A DNA stretch of 64,000 bases from Martelella alba. Lineage in GTDB: Bacteria > Pseudomonadota > Alphaproteobacteria > Rhizobiales > Rhizobiaceae. Below are positions 50,472 to 61,038 of the stretch, piece by piece (the first letter of the stretch is position 1; each line of letters opens with the position of its first letter). The DNA lies in NCBI RefSeq assembly GCF_006516955.1, contig NZ_VHLG01000008.1, positions 1 through 64,000 of the forward strand, given 5' to 3'. Position numbers and translations under genes: made by a program. The notes beneath the pieces were generated by a model. The model searched no databases and was not told the DNA's origin. It saw only the letters and a program-made list of their open reading frames with translations.

Positions 50472-51785
50472 TCAGGGCTTCTCGATTCGGATGACCTGCG
50501 GCTGGGCCACCGTATAGCCCTCGCCCTCAATGGCACTGACGGCCTGGCGAACCGACTGCTCGGTCGTGGCATGGGTCACGAGGATGATGGTCTTGATCGG
50601 CTGGTCGAGATCACCATTGGTCGAATGCTGAACGATTGATTCGAGCGAGATCTGGTTTTCCGCCATCTGCCTTGCAATGGCGGCGATCACACCGATGCGG
50701 TCGACCACGCGCAGGCGGATGAAATAGCCGCCCTCATGGCTACGCATGCGGGCGCGGCGATAGGGCTCCAGCGATCGCGCCGGGCGGCCTAGTGCCGGAA
50801 CGCTCTGCGTGCCAGGGCGGCTCTTGGCAATATCGGCGATGTCACCAAGCACTGCGGAAGCCGTCGCATTGCCGCCGGCACCGGGCCCGACCATCAACAG
50901 GTCACCGAGCACATCTGATTCGAGAGCCACGGCATTCGTTACGCCATCCACCTGGGCAATCACCGTGTCATGCGGCACCATGGTCGGGTGAACACGCTGC
51001 TCGATACCGCCTTCGGTACGCTGGGCAACACCCAGAAGCTTGATTCGGTAGCCAAGCTCGGACGCCGCCTGAATATCCTCGAGCGTGATATTCGAGATCC
51101 CCTCGAGATAGATGTCATCGGCAGAGATCTGGCAACCAAAGGCAAGCGACGTCAGGATCGCCAGCTTATGTGCCGTATCATTGCCCTCGATATCGAAGGT
51201 CGGATCAGCCTCGGCATAGCCGAGACGCTGCGCTTCTTTCAGGCAGGCATCAAAGGACAGACCCTCGCGTTCCATCCTGGTCAGGATGTAGTTGCAGGTG
51301 CCGTTCATGATGCCGTAAACGCGGGAAATATTGTTTCCGGTCAGCGATTCGCGGATAGCCTTGATCACCGGAATACCGCCGGCAACGGCGGCTTCGAAAT
51401 TCAAAAGCACGCCCTTGTCTTCCGCCAGCGATGCCAGTTCGACACCACAATCGGCAAGCAGCGCCTTGTTGGCCGTCACCACGTGCAGGCCGCGCTCTAG
51501 TGCCGCCTCGACAGCCTCGCGGGCAATCCCGGACGCGCCGCCGACAAGCTCCACCAGCACGTCAATATCGGCAAGACGGGCCATCTCAGCTGCGCTGTCA
51601 TACCATGTCATGCCTGTCAGATCGGCGCCGCGATCCTTTGTCCGGTCGCGTGCCGACACCGCCACGACGGTAATCGGGCGTCCGCAGGCCACAGCGAGGC
51701 TGTTCTGCCGTTCATGGATAATACGCACAAGCGCAGCGCCGACGGTCCCCAGACCGGCGACGCCAATTTTCAAGGCATCTGCCAT
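50472..51785 (-). CDS. hom: Homoserine dehydrogenase
   Basis: 437 residues. Reduces aspartate semialdehyde to homoserine for Thr and Met synthesis. The NAD(P) loop is GVAGLGTVGAALVRI, the catalytic region holds MNGTCNYILTRM and AEADPTFDIEGND, and a C-terminal ACT domain (YFIRLRVVDRIGVIAAIA) should give feedback control by threonine. TAGGA precedes the ATG. The aminotransferase gene lies 56 bases upstream on the same strand, so the two probably form an operon. Confidence 0.96.
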   Translation of the reverse strand: MADALKIGVAGLGTVGAALVRIIHERQNSLAVACGRPITVVAVSARDRTKDRGADLTGMTWYDSAAEMARLADIDVLVELVGGASGIAREAVEAALERGLHVVTANKALLADCGVELASLAEDKGVLLNFEAAVAGGIPVIKAIRESLTGNNISRVYGIMNGTCNYILTRMEREGLSFDACLKEAQRLGYAEADPTFDIEGNDTAHKLAILTSLAFGCQISADDIYLEGISNITLEDIQAASELGYRIKLLGVAQRTEGGIEQRVHPTMVPHDTVIAQVDGVTNAVALESDVLGDLLMVGPGAGGNATASAVLGDIADIAKSRPGTQSVPALGRPARSLEPYRRARMRSHEGGYFIRLRVVDRIGVIAAIARQMAENQISLESIVQHSTNGDLDQPIKTIILVTHATTEQSVRQAVSAIEGEGYTVAQPQVIRIEKP

Positions 51786-51841
51786 CAGTCAATCCTACTG
51801 GCCGAAGTTTCATGGCGGCCGCTCTTGCGACCGCCACCCTT

Positions 51842-53059
51842 TTAGCGATGTGCGCCAAGAGACACAATATTATGTGTGTCGCTATCGTTCGAAGCCAGGA
51901 ATCGTTTCAGGTTGCGGGCGGCCTGGCGGATGCGATGTTCGTTTTCCACAAGCGCGATACGAACATAATCATCGCCCTGCTCACCAAAACCAACACCCGG
52001 AGCAACCGCAATATCGGCCTTTTCCACCAGGAGCTTGGAAAATTCGAGCGATCCAAGATGGGCAAAGGCTTCCGGTATCTTCGCCCAGGCAAACATGGTC
52101 GCCTCAGGCGCGGTTACATCCCAGCCAGCCTTGGAGAAGCTGTCAAGCATCACATCGCGGCGATGCTTGTAGATCGAGCGCACTTCGGCAATGTCCGAGC
52201 CATCACCGTTGAGCGCCTGGGTCGCGGCCACCTGGATCGGCGTGAAGGCGCCGTAATCGAGATAGGATTTCACCCGCGTCAGAGCCGAAATCAACCGCTC
52301 ATTGCCAACGGCAAAACCGATGCGCCAGCCCGGCATGGAGAAGGTCTTGGACATGGAAGTAAATTCCACAGCGACATCCTTCGCGCCATTGACCTGCAGC
52401 ACCGAGGGTGGCGGCTCATTGCCGAAATAGATTTCCGCATAGGCCAGATCCGAGAGCACGATGATCTCGTGCTTGCGGGCAAAGGCGATGACTTCCTTAT
52501 AGAAATCAAGCGATGCGACATGCGCCGTCGGATTTGACGGATAGTTGATAATCAACGCCAACGGCTTGGGGATCGAATGGCGTACCGCGCGCTCCAGCGG
52601 CGGAAAGAAACTGTCATCCGGCTCCACCGACATGGAGCGGATCACGCCACCCGCCATCAAAAAGCCGAAAGCATGGATCGGATAGGTCGGATTGGGACAC
52701 AGAACCACATCACCCGGCGCCGTAATCGCCTGCGCCATATTGGCAAAGCCTTCCTTCGAACCGAGCGTCGCCACAACCTCGGTGTCGGGATCGAGCTTCA
52801 CACCGAACCGGCGGGCATAATAATTCGCCTGAGCCTTGCGCAGGCCCGGAATGCCTTTCGAAGATGAATAGCGGTGGGTACGCGGATCACGCACGACCTC
52901 GCAGAGCTTGTCGACGATCGACTGCGGAGTGGGTAAATCGGGATTGCCCATGCCAAGGTCGATGATGTCGGCCCCGGCGGCGCGCGCGCTCGCTTTCAAA
53001 CGGTTGACCTGTTCGAAAACGTAGGGCGGCAAACGCCGAACCTTATGAAACTCTTCCAT
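51842..53059 (-). CDS. Class I aminotransferase, DapL/alanine-type
   Basis: 405 residues from the ATG at 53059 (AGG seven bases upstream). PLP-dependent aminotransferase. The PLP Lys is in SMSKTFSMPGWRIGF, with the YPSNPT and SDLAYAEIYF motifs before it. Relatives of this kind are annotated as LL-diaminopimelate or alanine/aspartate aminotransferases. The link to hom points to aspartate-family or alanine metabolism; sequence alone does not decide the substrate. Confidence 0.88.
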   Translation of the reverse strand: MEEFHKVRRLPPYVFEQVNRLKASARAAGADIIDLGMGNPDLPTPQSIVDKLCEVVRDPRTHRYSSSKGIPGLRKAQANYYARRFGVKLDPDTEVVATLGSKEGFANMAQAITAPGDVVLCPNPTYPIHAFGFLMAGGVIRSMSVEPDDSFFPPLERAVRHSIPKPLALIINYPSNPTAHVASLDFYKEVIAFARKHEIIVLSDLAYAEIYFGNEPPPSVLQVNGAKDVAVEFTSMSKTFSMPGWRIGFAVGNERLISALTRVKSYLDYGAFTPIQVAATQALNGDGSDIAEVRSIYKHRRDVMLDSFSKAGWDVTAPEATMFAWAKIPEAFAHLGSLEFSKLLVEKADIAVAPGVGFGEQGDDYVRIALVENEHRIRQAARNLKRFLASNDSDTHNIVSLGAHR

Positions 53060-53260
53060 CGTCGTCCTCATGAGAACTATGTTGCGATCCTTTTCGCAGG
53101 ATCATCGAAAGCGGAGCATTCTGGCATGCCCTGACGCAAGAATTCTTCGCACTTGCGTCCATTTTGGGGCAAAAATCCAAAAATTCCGTTTCTCTTTACG
53201 CCTCACCGGTAACGATGCGCAAGTTTTCTTTGACGAAGATGAAATGACGAATGGCAAGCG

Positions 53261-53473
53261 CTATTGCGCGCTGTCGCCAGCGAGCGCACCGAGATCGTCC
53301 TGCATCTGGGTCACCTGCTCATCCGTCAGCTGCGGAAGTGCGCCCTCAGCCTTGTCGCATATGTCCGGCTGATCACATGGCGGCGTTGCGCAAGCGGCAA
53401 GCCCGAAAGGCATCGCCAGAACAAGGGCCAGAACCGGGGTCATGGCCAATTTATGCCGCATCGCAGCCATCAT
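53261..53473 (-). CDS. Small lipoprotein
   Basis: 70 residues from the ATG at 53473 (AAGGAG upstream). A signal peptide ends in the lipobox LAAC. The mature part (CATPPCDQPDICDKAEG) is short and acidic with two further Cys close together. It is just downstream of the DUF2202 gene on the same strand and may form a transcription unit with it. Function is unknown. Confidence 0.65.
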   Translation of the reverse strand: MMAAMRHKLAMTPVLALVLAMPFGLAACATPPCDQPDICDKAEGALPQLTDEQVTQMQDDLGALAGDSAQ

Positions 53474-53566
53474 GCGTCTCGCTCCTTGCAAATCCAGTGC
53501 GGGAGCGACAGCACAGCCGCTCCCGCGCCAGAGATTGCCTGCTTTGGCTGCGTTAGGCAAGAACCC

Positions 53567-54079
53567 CTACCGCTGAGCACAGCGGGTAAATGCCGGCAAA
53601 TGCTTGGTCTGCGAAGCATCGCGCAAAGACGTCAGCACCGTCGTGATATCGGGATAGCTGGCAACGGAGGGCAGAAGATCATTGTCATAAAGTGCGGCAT
53701 TGTCGATTTCGGCCTGCACGCCGGCGGCACAGGCGGCGGCAAGACTTGCCGGGACAGCCGAAACAATGTCTTCAGCACCGATCTGGTCATTTTCGGGAAC
53801 CGGAATGCCATAGGCCTCCATCAGCGCGGCCACTTCTGCCGAATGGGTGCGTTCAGCCTCGATGATATTGGTAAAGGGACGCACCGGGCCGTAAGCTTCA
53901 ATGACCGCCGCATAGAAGGCTTCGGCATGATATTCATCGGCCAGAGCGCGATTGAGCGCCTCGACGGCGGCGGGTGTCAGGGTCTCGGCCGAAGCCGTGA
54001 GGGGCGCTGCCGTCAGGGCCGAAAAGGCCAGCAGGCCGCCAGCAAATGCAATCGTCAGCTTTTTAGCAATCTGGGACAT
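53567..54079 (-). CDS. DUF2202 ferritin-like exported protein
   Basis: 170 residues from the ATG at 54079 with GGAGGAG upstream. A signal peptide of about 30 residues is followed by a four-helix ferritin-like domain: ALADEYHAEAFYAAVIEAYG, FTNIIEAERTHSAEVAALM, and later AGVQAEIDNAALYD. Glu and His residues in these helices fit a metal site. Periplasmic metal binding or redox protection is likely, but no substrate is known. Confidence 0.8.
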   Translation of the reverse strand: MSQIAKKLTIAFAGGLLAFSALTAAPLTASAETLTPAAVEALNRALADEYHAEAFYAAVIEAYGPVRPFTNIIEAERTHSAEVAALMEAYGIPVPENDQIGAEDIVSAVPASLAAACAAGVQAEIDNAALYDNDLLPSVASYPDITTVLTSLRDASQTKHLPAFTRCAQR

Positions 54080-54212
54080 GGTCGTCTCCTCCAAAACCGG
54101 CCTGCGATATTTACCGGACTATTTATATACTAATATTCGTATTTTCGAATACAAGTTACAATTTCGTGATCTTTTGCTTTTCGTCCTGCCGCGAAACCGC
54201 TAAAGCGGAAGC

Positions 54213-54944
54213 ATGATCTTTGATCCGCCCCTGTTCCCCGCACGCCTCGTGCGGCGCTATAAGCGCTTTCTGTTTGACGCCGTTCTTGAAGCGGATGGCA
54301 GCGCAATAACCGGCTCCTGCCCCAATACCGGCTCAATGGCCGGGCTGAGCGAACCGGGATCACGCATCTGGCTCTCGCGCGATGATATGGCCAAGCGCAA
54401 ATATCCTTACCGCCTGGAACTGGTTGAAGCGGACAGCACCATAGTCGGCATCAATACCGGCTTGCCAAACCGCCTTGCCGAGGAGGCCATCGCTGCAGGG
54501 CTTGTTTCGGATTTTGCCACCTATCCGACGACACGGCGTGAACAGAAATATGGCCTTAAGAGCCGAATTGACCTTTTGTTGAGCGGGCCGGATCGCCCGG
54601 ACCTTTACGTCGAAGTGAAGAATGTCCATTTCATCCGGCAGAAAGGCCTGGCCGAGTTTCCCGATACACCGACAGAGCGCGGGGCAAGGCATCTTGCGGA
54701 ACTTTCGTCCATGGTGGCATCAGGCAAGCGTGCAGCAATGCTATATCTCATCCAAAGGGATGATTGCAGCATGTTCAAAATTGCAACCGACATGGACCCG
54801 GCCTATGCTCGGGCTTTCGCGGTCGCGCTTGACGCTGGCGTTGAGGTCTATGCCATTAAATGCCGCGTAAGGCGTGACAGCATCACTGCGCATGCTACAG
54901 TCGGGCTGGAATTGGATGCGGTGCAAAGCCGCGTGATTGGATAG
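54213..54944 (+). CDS. sfsA: SfsA family protein
   Basis: 243 residues, the usual length. The pattern includes YKRFLFDAVLEADGS, CPNTGSM, YPYRLELVE, DLYVEVKNVHF and KRAAMLYLIQRDDC. The protein has a nuclease-like fold with a putative acidic metal site; its effect on sugar fermentation in E. coli gave the name, and its true reaction is unclear. It is four bases from map, so the two are likely cotranscribed. Confidence 0.94.
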   Translation: MIFDPPLFPARLVRRYKRFLFDAVLEADGSAITGSCPNTGSMAGLSEPGSRIWLSRDDMAKRKYPYRLELVEADSTIVGINTGLPNRLAEEAIAAGLVSDFATYPTTRREQKYGLKSRIDLLLSGPDRPDLYVEVKNVHFIRQKGLAEFPDTPTERGARHLAELSSMVASGKRAAMLYLIQRDDCSMFKIATDMDPAYARAFAVALDAGVEVYAIKCRVRRDSITAHATVGLELDAVQSRVIG

Positions 54945-54948
54945 TGAA

Positions 54949-55782
54949 ATGGTGACTTATGTTGACGCGGCGACAGCGCCGCTGAAAAATGACGGCTCGA
55001 TCAGACTTTATAACGAAGAGGCTTTTGCCGCGATGCGCGCGGTCTGCGCCATCACATCGGCCTGCCTTGATGGATTGGCCGATCTGGTAAAGCCGGGTGT
55101 AACCACAGCCGAAATCGATCGTTTCGTCCTGGAATTTGGCCTCGACCACGGGGTCGTCCCCGCCACGCTCAATTATCGCGGTTATAAATATTCCAGCTGC
55201 ACATCTATCAACCATGTCGTCTGCCATGGGATGCCCAACGACAAGCCTCTGCGTGAAGGCGATATCGTCAATGTGGATGTCACCTATTACCAGGACGGCT
55301 GGCATGGCGATTCGAGCCGCATGTATCCGGTTGGCACGATCAAGCGCAATGCCGAGCGTTTGCTCGAAGTGACATACGAATCGCTGCTGCGCGGCATTGC
55401 TGCCGTAAAGCCCGGTGCGCGCACCGGTGCGATCGGCGCGGCGATCCAGACCTATGCCGAGGCCGAGCGCTGCTCTGTGGTTCGTGATTTCTGCGGCCAC
55501 GGCGTCGGAAGGCTTTTCCATGACACACCCAATATCCTGCATTACGGCCACCCCGAAGACGGTCCGGTTCTCAAGGAGGGCATGATCTTCACCATTGAAC
55601 CGATGCTTAATCTCGGCAAACCGCATGTAAAGGTTCTGAATGATGGCTGGACGGCAGTGACGCGGGATCGTTCGCTGACGGCCCAATATGAGCACTGCGT
55701 CGGTGTAACAGCCGATGGCTGTGAAATCTTCACCCTTTCCGCTGCAGGCCAGGACCGGCCGGGCCTGCCGCCGCTATCCTGA
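54949..55782 (+). CDS. map: Type I methionine aminopeptidase
   Basis: 277 residues from the ATG at 54949. Removes the initiator Met from nascent proteins. The metal ligands are visible: [17 protein letters not shown] (Asp pair), [11 protein letters not shown] (His), FTIEPML (Glu) and [11 protein letters not shown] (Glu). It lies four bases after sfsA and 13 bases before radC, forming a compact plus-strand unit. Confidence 0.96.
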   Translation: MVTYVDAATAPLKNDGSIRLYNEEAFAAMRAVCAITSACLDGLADLVKPGVTTAEIDRFVLEFGLDHGVVPATLNYRGYKYSSCTSINHVVCHGMPNDKPLREGDIVNVDVTYYQDGWHGDSSRMYPVGTIKRNAERLLEVTYESLLRGIAAVKPGARTGAIGAAIQTYAEAERCSVVRDFCGHGVGRLFHDTPNILHYGHPEDGPVLKEGMIFTIEPMLNLGKPHVKVLNDGWTAVTRDRSLTAQYEHCVGVTADGCEIFTLSAAGQDRPGLPPLS

Positions 55783-55795
55783 GGGATCGCCTTTC

Positions 55796-56623
55796 ATGGT
55801 CAAACGACCTGAGAAACAGCATGGCGGAGCATTTTCGGAACCCTCCTCGCTCGAAAGCGAGGAGCAGGACGAGCGTAGCTTTTTCGCTGAGCAACCGGCT
55901 GAAAAACCGCATGCCCAGCAAAGGGCGACGGCTGCCTTGCAGGCGGCGGCCGGAAACCACTATCACGGCCACCGCGACCGGCTGCGCAACCGCTTCCGCG
56001 AACGCGGCGCCGATTCTCTGGCTGATTACGAGATCCTCGAACTGCTGCTGTTCCGGCTGATTCCACGGCGCGACACCAAGCCAATCGCCAAGGCTCTTCT
56101 TGATCGGTTCGGCTCGCTGGCCGGCGTTTTCGGTGCCCCGGCCGAGCTGCTTCAGGAAGTGAGCGGCATTGGCGAGACGGTGGCCACCGATCTGAAACTG
56201 ATTTCGGCGCTTGCCCAGCGCTCGCTCAAGAGCACGCTGAAGGAACGGCCTATCCTCGCATCGTGGTCATCGGTGATCGACTACTGCACCGCCGCCATGG
56301 CGCATGAGACGCGCGAGCAGTTCCGCATCCTGTTTCTCGACAAGCGCAACAAACTCATTGCCGACGAAATCCAGGGGATCGGGACGGTCGATCATACGCC
56401 GGTCTATCCGCGTGAAGTGGTGAAACGCGCGCTTGATCTTTCCGCAACCGCCATCATCCTCGTCCACAATCATCCGTCCGGCGACCCGACGCCATCGCGC
56501 GCCGATATCGACATGACGCAGACCATCATCAACAGTGCCAAGCCGCTCGGTATCACCATTCACGACCACATTATCATCGGCAAGGATGGTCATGTCAGCT
56601 TTAGAGGTCTGCGGCTGATCTAG
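55796..56623 (+). CDS. radC: RadC family JAB/MPN protein
   Basis: 275 residues from the ATG at 55796. An N-terminal helix-hairpin-helix region ([18 protein letters not shown]) and a C-terminal JAMM domain with [18 protein letters not shown] and [23 protein letters not shown], the complete metal site. The first 60 residues are hydrophilic and poorly conserved. A role in repair is not proven for the family. It follows map directly. Confidence 0.94.
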   Translation: MVKRPEKQHGGAFSEPSSLESEEQDERSFFAEQPAEKPHAQQRATAALQAAAGNHYHGHRDRLRNRFRERGADSLADYEILELLLFRLIPRRDTKPIAKALLDRFGSLAGVFGAPAELLQEVSGIGETVATDLKLISALAQRSLKSTLKERPILASWSSVIDYCTAAMAHETREQFRILFLDKRNKLIADEIQGIGTVDHTPVYPREVVKRALDLSATAIILVHNHPSGDPTPSRADIDMTQTIINSAKPLGITIHDHIIIGKDGHVSFRGLRLI

Positions 56624-56746
56624 ACCGCAGCGCCTGCACCTGTCAGAACCGTTTAATGAAACCATTAAATTAGAGGACTATCTGTGCAATAATCAAAACT
56701 GGGGCAGTCCTATTCCATTCCTTTTCAAATTCACCGGGGTAGTTTT

Positions 56747-58156
56747 ATGGATTCTTACGATCTGGTCGTGATTGGCAGCGGACCTGCGGGCCGTCGCGGC
56801 GCCATCCAGGCTTCCAAGCTTGGCAAGAAGACGCTTGTCATCGACAAGGGCACGCAGATCGGTGGGGTTTCGGTGCATACCGGAACAATCCCGTCGAAGA
56901 CGATGCGTGAAACAGTGCTGAACCTGACGGGCTGGCGCGAGCGCGGCTTTTACGGCCGCTCCTACCGCGTCAAGCACAATATCACCGCCGATGATCTACG
57001 CGCGCGTCTGCTCAAGACGCTCGACTATGAAATCGATGTTCTTGAATGGCAGTTCGAGCGCAATCGCGTTGATCAGGTCCGTGGCTTTGCCCATTTCATC
57101 GATGCCAACACGATCGAGATCGAAAAGGATACCGGTGAGATCCAGCGTGTGCATGCCAAATCGGTTCTGGTCTCTGTCGGCACTCGCCCCTATCGGCCGC
57201 CGCATATCCCCTTTGACGGCCAGAAAGTGCTCGACAGCGACGAACTGCTCAACATCAAGCAGATCCCGCGCTCCATGGTGGTGGTCGGCGCCGGTGTTAT
57301 CGGCATCGAATATGCCACCATCTTTTCCGCTCTCGATACGCTGGTGACGGTGGTTGAGCCGCGCGATACCATGCTGGACTTCATTGACAGTGAGATCCGC
57401 TTCAACTTCACCGCCCAGCTGCGCGACCGCAATATCAAGCTGCTGTTCGGTCAGGGTGCCGAAGGCGTTGAAATCGATCCTTCGGGAAAATGCCGCGTCA
57501 CCTTGCAGGGCGGACGTACGCTGCTGGCCGAATCGGTGCTGTTTGCCGCCGGACGCCAGGGGGCTACCGACACGCTCAATCTGGCCGCCGTCGGCCTGGA
57601 AGCAGACCATCGCGGACGGCTGAAGGTTGATCCAATCACCTTCCAGACCGCCGTTCCCAACATCTATGCCGCCGGGGACGTGATCGGCTTTCCGGCCCTC
57701 GCCTCCACCTCGATGGAACAGGGCCGTATCGCTGCCCGCCACGCTGTCGGCGCACCGGCAGAAGAACCGCCGCAATATTTCCCCTATGGCATCTATGCCG
57801 TTCCGGAAATGTCGACCTGCGGCATGACGGAAGAGGAAGTGCAGCAGCGCGGCATTCCCTATGAATGCGGTGTGGCCTTTTTCCGCGAGACCTCACGCGG
57901 CCACATCATGGGACTGCAGAACGGTCTTTTGAAGATGATCTTCTCGCTGAAGACCCATCGCCTGCTCGGCATCCACATTGTCGGCGAAGGCGCAACCGAG
58001 CTGATCCATATCGGTCAGGCGGTTTTGAACCTGAAGGGCACGGTCGAATATTTCGTCGAAAACACCTTCAATTACCCGACCCTCGCCGAAGCCTACAAGA
58101 TCGCCGGCCTTGATGCATGGAACCGCATGGTGCAGCTGAAGGGCGATGACGGCTGA
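56747..58156 (+). CDS. sthA: Soluble pyridine nucleotide transhydrogenase
   Basis: 469 residues. Flavoprotein that exchanges electrons between NADPH and NAD. FAD loop LVVIGSGPAGRRGAIQASKLG, the CxxxxC position reads VSVHTGTIPSKTMRET (no redox disulfide, as in this family), the NAD(P) loop VVGAGVIGIEYATIF, and the C-terminal dimer domain with YGIYAVPEMSTCG. The missing Cys pair separates it from lipoamide dehydrogenases. Confidence 0.95.
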   Translation: MDSYDLVVIGSGPAGRRGAIQASKLGKKTLVIDKGTQIGGVSVHTGTIPSKTMRETVLNLTGWRERGFYGRSYRVKHNITADDLRARLLKTLDYEIDVLEWQFERNRVDQVRGFAHFIDANTIEIEKDTGEIQRVHAKSVLVSVGTRPYRPPHIPFDGQKVLDSDELLNIKQIPRSMVVVGAGVIGIEYATIFSALDTLVTVVEPRDTMLDFIDSEIRFNFTAQLRDRNIKLLFGQGAEGVEIDPSGKCRVTLQGGRTLLAESVLFAAGRQGATDTLNLAAVGLEADHRGRLKVDPITFQTAVPNIYAAGDVIGFPALASTSMEQGRIAARHAVGAPAEEPPQYFPYGIYAVPEMSTCGMTEEEVQQRGIPYECGVAFFRETSRGHIMGLQNGLLKMIFSLKTHRLLGIHIVGEGATELIHIGQAVLNLKGTVEYFVENTFNYPTLAEAYKIAGLDAWNRMVQLKGDDG

Positions 58157-58180
58157 CTGAACGGCCGGGGAAGAGCGATA

Positions 58181-58999
58181 TTGCACGAACTCGAGTTCTA
58201 CCTTCGCGCCTGGTGTCTGAAGCCCGATGGGGAACCGTTTGAAACCCATACGGCAACGCTCCTTCCCGTAACATCCCCCCAGGGCCCGGCAATGCTCAAA
58301 TACGCTGGCGCCCTGGAGGAGGAATTTGGTTTCGATCTCCTTGAGGCCTGGAACGGAAACGGTGCCGCGCGCATCCTCGCACGTAAGGGCGCTGTGGTGC
58401 TGATGGAACGCGCCACGGGATCGCGCTCGCTCGGCAGAATGGCAACTGCAGGCGCAGACAAGGCGGCCACCACTATCCTCTGCAACACCGCAAGACGCCT
58501 TCACGCCGGTCCGGATGTCCCTCCTGCGAGGCTCATTCCACTCGATCGATGGTTCGCGGCACTTGAACCCGCAGCCGATCGGCATGGCGGACTGTTTTCG
58601 ACAGCGCATCGTTTTAGCCGCAGCCTCATCGCAACCAGCCAGGATGTCCTGCCGCTGCACGGCGACCTGCACCACGAGAATGTTCTTGATTTCGGCGAAC
58701 GCGGTTTTCTCGCAATCGATCCCAAGGGCCTGATCGGCGAACGCTATTTCGAATATTGCTGCCTGTTCACCAATCCGGACATGGCTGATCCCGACATCGC
58801 CATCGCCAGAGCACCGGAACGCTTCGCCGCCAGACTGCAAGCCGTTTGTGAGGGCGCCAATCTTGATCCGATGCGCCTTTTGCAGTGGCTCGTCGCATGG
58901 TGTGGCCTCTCGGCTGTCTGGTTTACCGGAGAGGACGCACAGAGAACCCGCATTGATCTCGACATAGCTGCAATGGCGCTCGGCCAGCTGCAAAACTGA
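58181..58999 (+). CDS. APH(6)-like small-molecule kinase
   Basis: 272 residues from a TTG at 58181, preceded by GGGGAAG. The kinase core has LHGDLHHENVL (catalytic Asp, Asn) and LAIDPKGLIGE (metal Asp), as in the streptomycin 6-kinase / hydroxyurea phosphotransferase family. It ends 13 bases before a strong terminator and may be coexpressed with sthA, 24 bases upstream. Whether it gives resistance or has a metabolic substrate is unknown. Confidence 0.85.
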   Translation: MHELEFYLRAWCLKPDGEPFETHTATLLPVTSPQGPAMLKYAGALEEEFGFDLLEAWNGNGAARILARKGAVVLMERATGSRSLGRMATAGADKAATTILCNTARRLHAGPDVPPARLIPLDRWFAALEPAADRHGGLFSTAHRFSRSLIATSQDVLPLHGDLHHENVLDFGERGFLAIDPKGLIGERYFEYCCLFTNPDMADPDIAIARAPERFAARLQAVCEGANLDPMRLLQWLVAWCGLSAVWFTGEDAQRTRIDLDIAAMALGQLQN

Positions 59000-59011
59000 A
59001 CCCAAACGCAA

Positions 59012-59036
59012 AAAGGCCGCCTCAGGGGCGGCCTTT
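59012..59036. terminator. Bidirectional terminator between kinase and tig
   Basis: Perfect 10-bp stem AAAGGCCGCC with GGCGGCCTTT and a 5-base loop, with A on the left and T on the right, so it serves the convergent genes on both strands. Confidence 0.88.
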
Positions 59037-59059
59037 CGCAACTAATAAAGCAGAGTGCC

Positions 59060-60604
59060 TTATTCTTCAGAAGCGGCGTCGTCAGCCTTGGGAGCCGCCT
59101 TCTTCTTGGCAGGTGCCTTCTTCTTCGGTGCAGGCTTCTTTTCAGCAGCCTCGGCAGCGGGTGCTTCTTCAGCCGCCGCAGCCTTGGGAGCAGCCTTCTT
59201 CTTGGCAGGCGCCTTCTTCTTTTCGGCAGGCTTTTCCTCGGACTTGGCTTCTTCAGCCTCGTCCTCGTCATCCGCCATCAGTTCTTCCTTGGAAACGACC
59301 ACGTCGGTGACGTCAATCGTTTCGAGCAGATGGTCAACGACCTTCTCTTCGAAGATCGGGGCACGCAGCGAAGCAGCAGCACCGGGCGTTTCACGGAAGA
59401 ACTTCAGAATTTCCTGCTCCTGACCGGGATACTGGCGCATCTGGTCGTAAAGGGCACGCTGCAACTCGTCATCCTTGACTTCAACACCAACCTTCTCGCC
59501 GATTTCGGAGAGAACCAGGCCGAGACGGACGCGACGTTCAGCAAGCTTGCGATATTCTTCGCGGGCTTCCTCTTCAGTCGTGTCTTCATCTTCGAAGGTC
59601 TTGCCTGACTGCTGAAGGTCGGCATTGACCTGACGCCAGATGTTTTCAAACTCAGCTTCAACCAGCGTGCTCGGCGCTTCAAAGGAATACTGACCGTCGA
59701 GCTGATCGAGCAGCTGACGCTTGACCTTCTGGCGGGTGAACTGGGTGTACTGGCCCTGGATCTGCTCGCGAACGATTTCGCGCAGACGCTCGGCACTTTC
59801 CAGACCCAGCTTTTCAGCAAGTTCGTCGTTGATTTCCAGTTCACCGGCGCTTGCGACTTCCTTAACGGTTACGTCAAAAGTGGCTTCCTTGCCGGCCAGG
59901 TGTGCTGCCGGATATTCCTCCGGGAAGGTGACCTTGACCTGCTTTTCGTCGCCAGCCTTGGCGCCAACGAGCTGTTCTTCAAAGCCCGGGATGAAACGAT
60001 TCGAGCCGAGAACCAGCTGGCTATCGCTGTCGGTACCGCCCTCAAAGGCTTCACCGTCGATCTTGCCGACATAGTCCATGGTGACGCGGTCGCCATCTTC
60101 GGCAGCACCGTCCTTGGTCTCATAGGAACGGGCGCTTTCAGCCACGGCCTTGACCTGCTCCTCGACTTCCTCTTCGGAAATCTCGACAACCTGACGGGTG
60201 ACCTTGAAGCCATCGGTCGGCTGAACTTCGAAGCTCGGCAGAACTTCATAGGCAACCGTGAATTCGAAATCGGCTTCGCCGGCGAGAACCTTCTCAGCCT
60301 CAGCCTCATCCTCGGTCATGTCAATCTTCGGCTGACCGGCAGCACGTTCACCACGCTCGGTGATGACTTCCTGCGGCTTCTGGTTCAAAAGCTCGTTGAC
60401 GAGCTCGGCCATGATTGACTTGCCGTACAGCTTCTTCAGATGCGCGACCGGCACTTTACCCGGACGAAAGCCATTGATGCGAACCTTGTCCTTAGCCTCG
60501 GCCAGACGCTCGTTCATCCGCGCCTTCAGATCATCAGCCGGAACGACGACCTTGATTTCGCGCTTCAGCCCTTCAGCGAGCGTTTCGGTTACCTGCATAT
60601 TCAT
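59060..60604 (-). CDS. tig: Trigger factor with Lys/Ala/Pro-rich C-terminal tail
   Basis: 514 residues. Ribosome-bound chaperone. The N-terminal ribosome-binding loop (residues about 40-55, GFRPGKVPV) is intact; the FKBP-type PPIase domain (about 160-245) and the helical C-domain follow. After about residue 440 comes a roughly 70-residue tail: an acidic stretch, then repeats of the type [13 protein letters not shown] separated by an Ala/Glu segment. E. coli trigger factor has 432 residues and no such tail. The tail may bind RNA, DNA or the ribosome (inference). Confidence 0.95.
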   Translation of the reverse strand: MNMQVTETLAEGLKREIKVVVPADDLKARMNERLAEAKDKVRINGFRPGKVPVAHLKKLYGKSIMAELVNELLNQKPQEVITERGERAAGQPKIDMTEDEAEAEKVLAGEADFEFTVAYEVLPSFEVQPTDGFKVTRQVVEISEEEVEEQVKAVAESARSYETKDGAAEDGDRVTMDYVGKIDGEAFEGGTDSDSQLVLGSNRFIPGFEEQLVGAKAGDEKQVKVTFPEEYPAAHLAGKEATFDVTVKEVASAGELEINDELAEKLGLESAERLREIVREQIQGQYTQFTRQKVKRQLLDQLDGQYSFEAPSTLVEAEFENIWRQVNADLQQSGKTFEDEDTTEEEAREEYRKLAERRVRLGLVLSEIGEKVGVEVKDDELQRALYDQMRQYPGQEQEILKFFRETPGAAASLRAPIFEEKVVDHLLETIDVTDVVVSKEELMADDEDEAEEAKSEEKPAEKKKAPAKKKAAPKAAAAEEAPAAEAAEKKPAPKKKAPAKKKAAPKADDAASEE

Positions 60605-60795
60605 ACCTTCAATTCATCTCGGCCGTTCTTCACGGGCCGTTGGGTTTAATGCGCACAAGCGTCGGCGCCAGCCGGGCGTGACTTCATGCAATTGTCTCGG
60701 CATTTTGGCAAGCAACGGCGCTTGGGCAAAATGGCGCACGGGCGTATCACTTCGAAGCGCGGCAAACGCGTAAAAAGCGCGCCCAGTCGCGGCTT

Positions 60796-60871
60796 TGGTG
60801 CCCCCGGCAGGATTCGAACCCGCGACCCTCTGATTACAAATCAGATGCTCTACCAACTGAGCTACAAGGGC
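60796..60871 (-). tRNA. tRNA-Thr(TGT)
   Basis: 76 bases with CCA. Acceptor GCCCTTG with CGGGGGC (two G-U pairs), anticodon loop TTTGTAA with TGT, T arm GGGTTCGAATCC. Confidence 0.95.
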
Positions 60872-61038
60872 ATTGGCCATGCCCACTAGCAGATTTGCCG
60901 CTGCTGTAAAACGAAAAAATTAAACCTTTCGCCTGTATTTTCGTATGAAACGGCAATATCCCTTCGCTATACGACCGAAGGATGGCATTGAAGACCCGTT
61001 ATTCAGGCCCCGCCGAAACGCGACGCGAAGAGAGATAC

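Noticed and set aside
57893-59041. 382-codon minus-strand frame opposite sthA and the kinase
   Set aside because: Antisense to two assigned genes and crosses a terminator.
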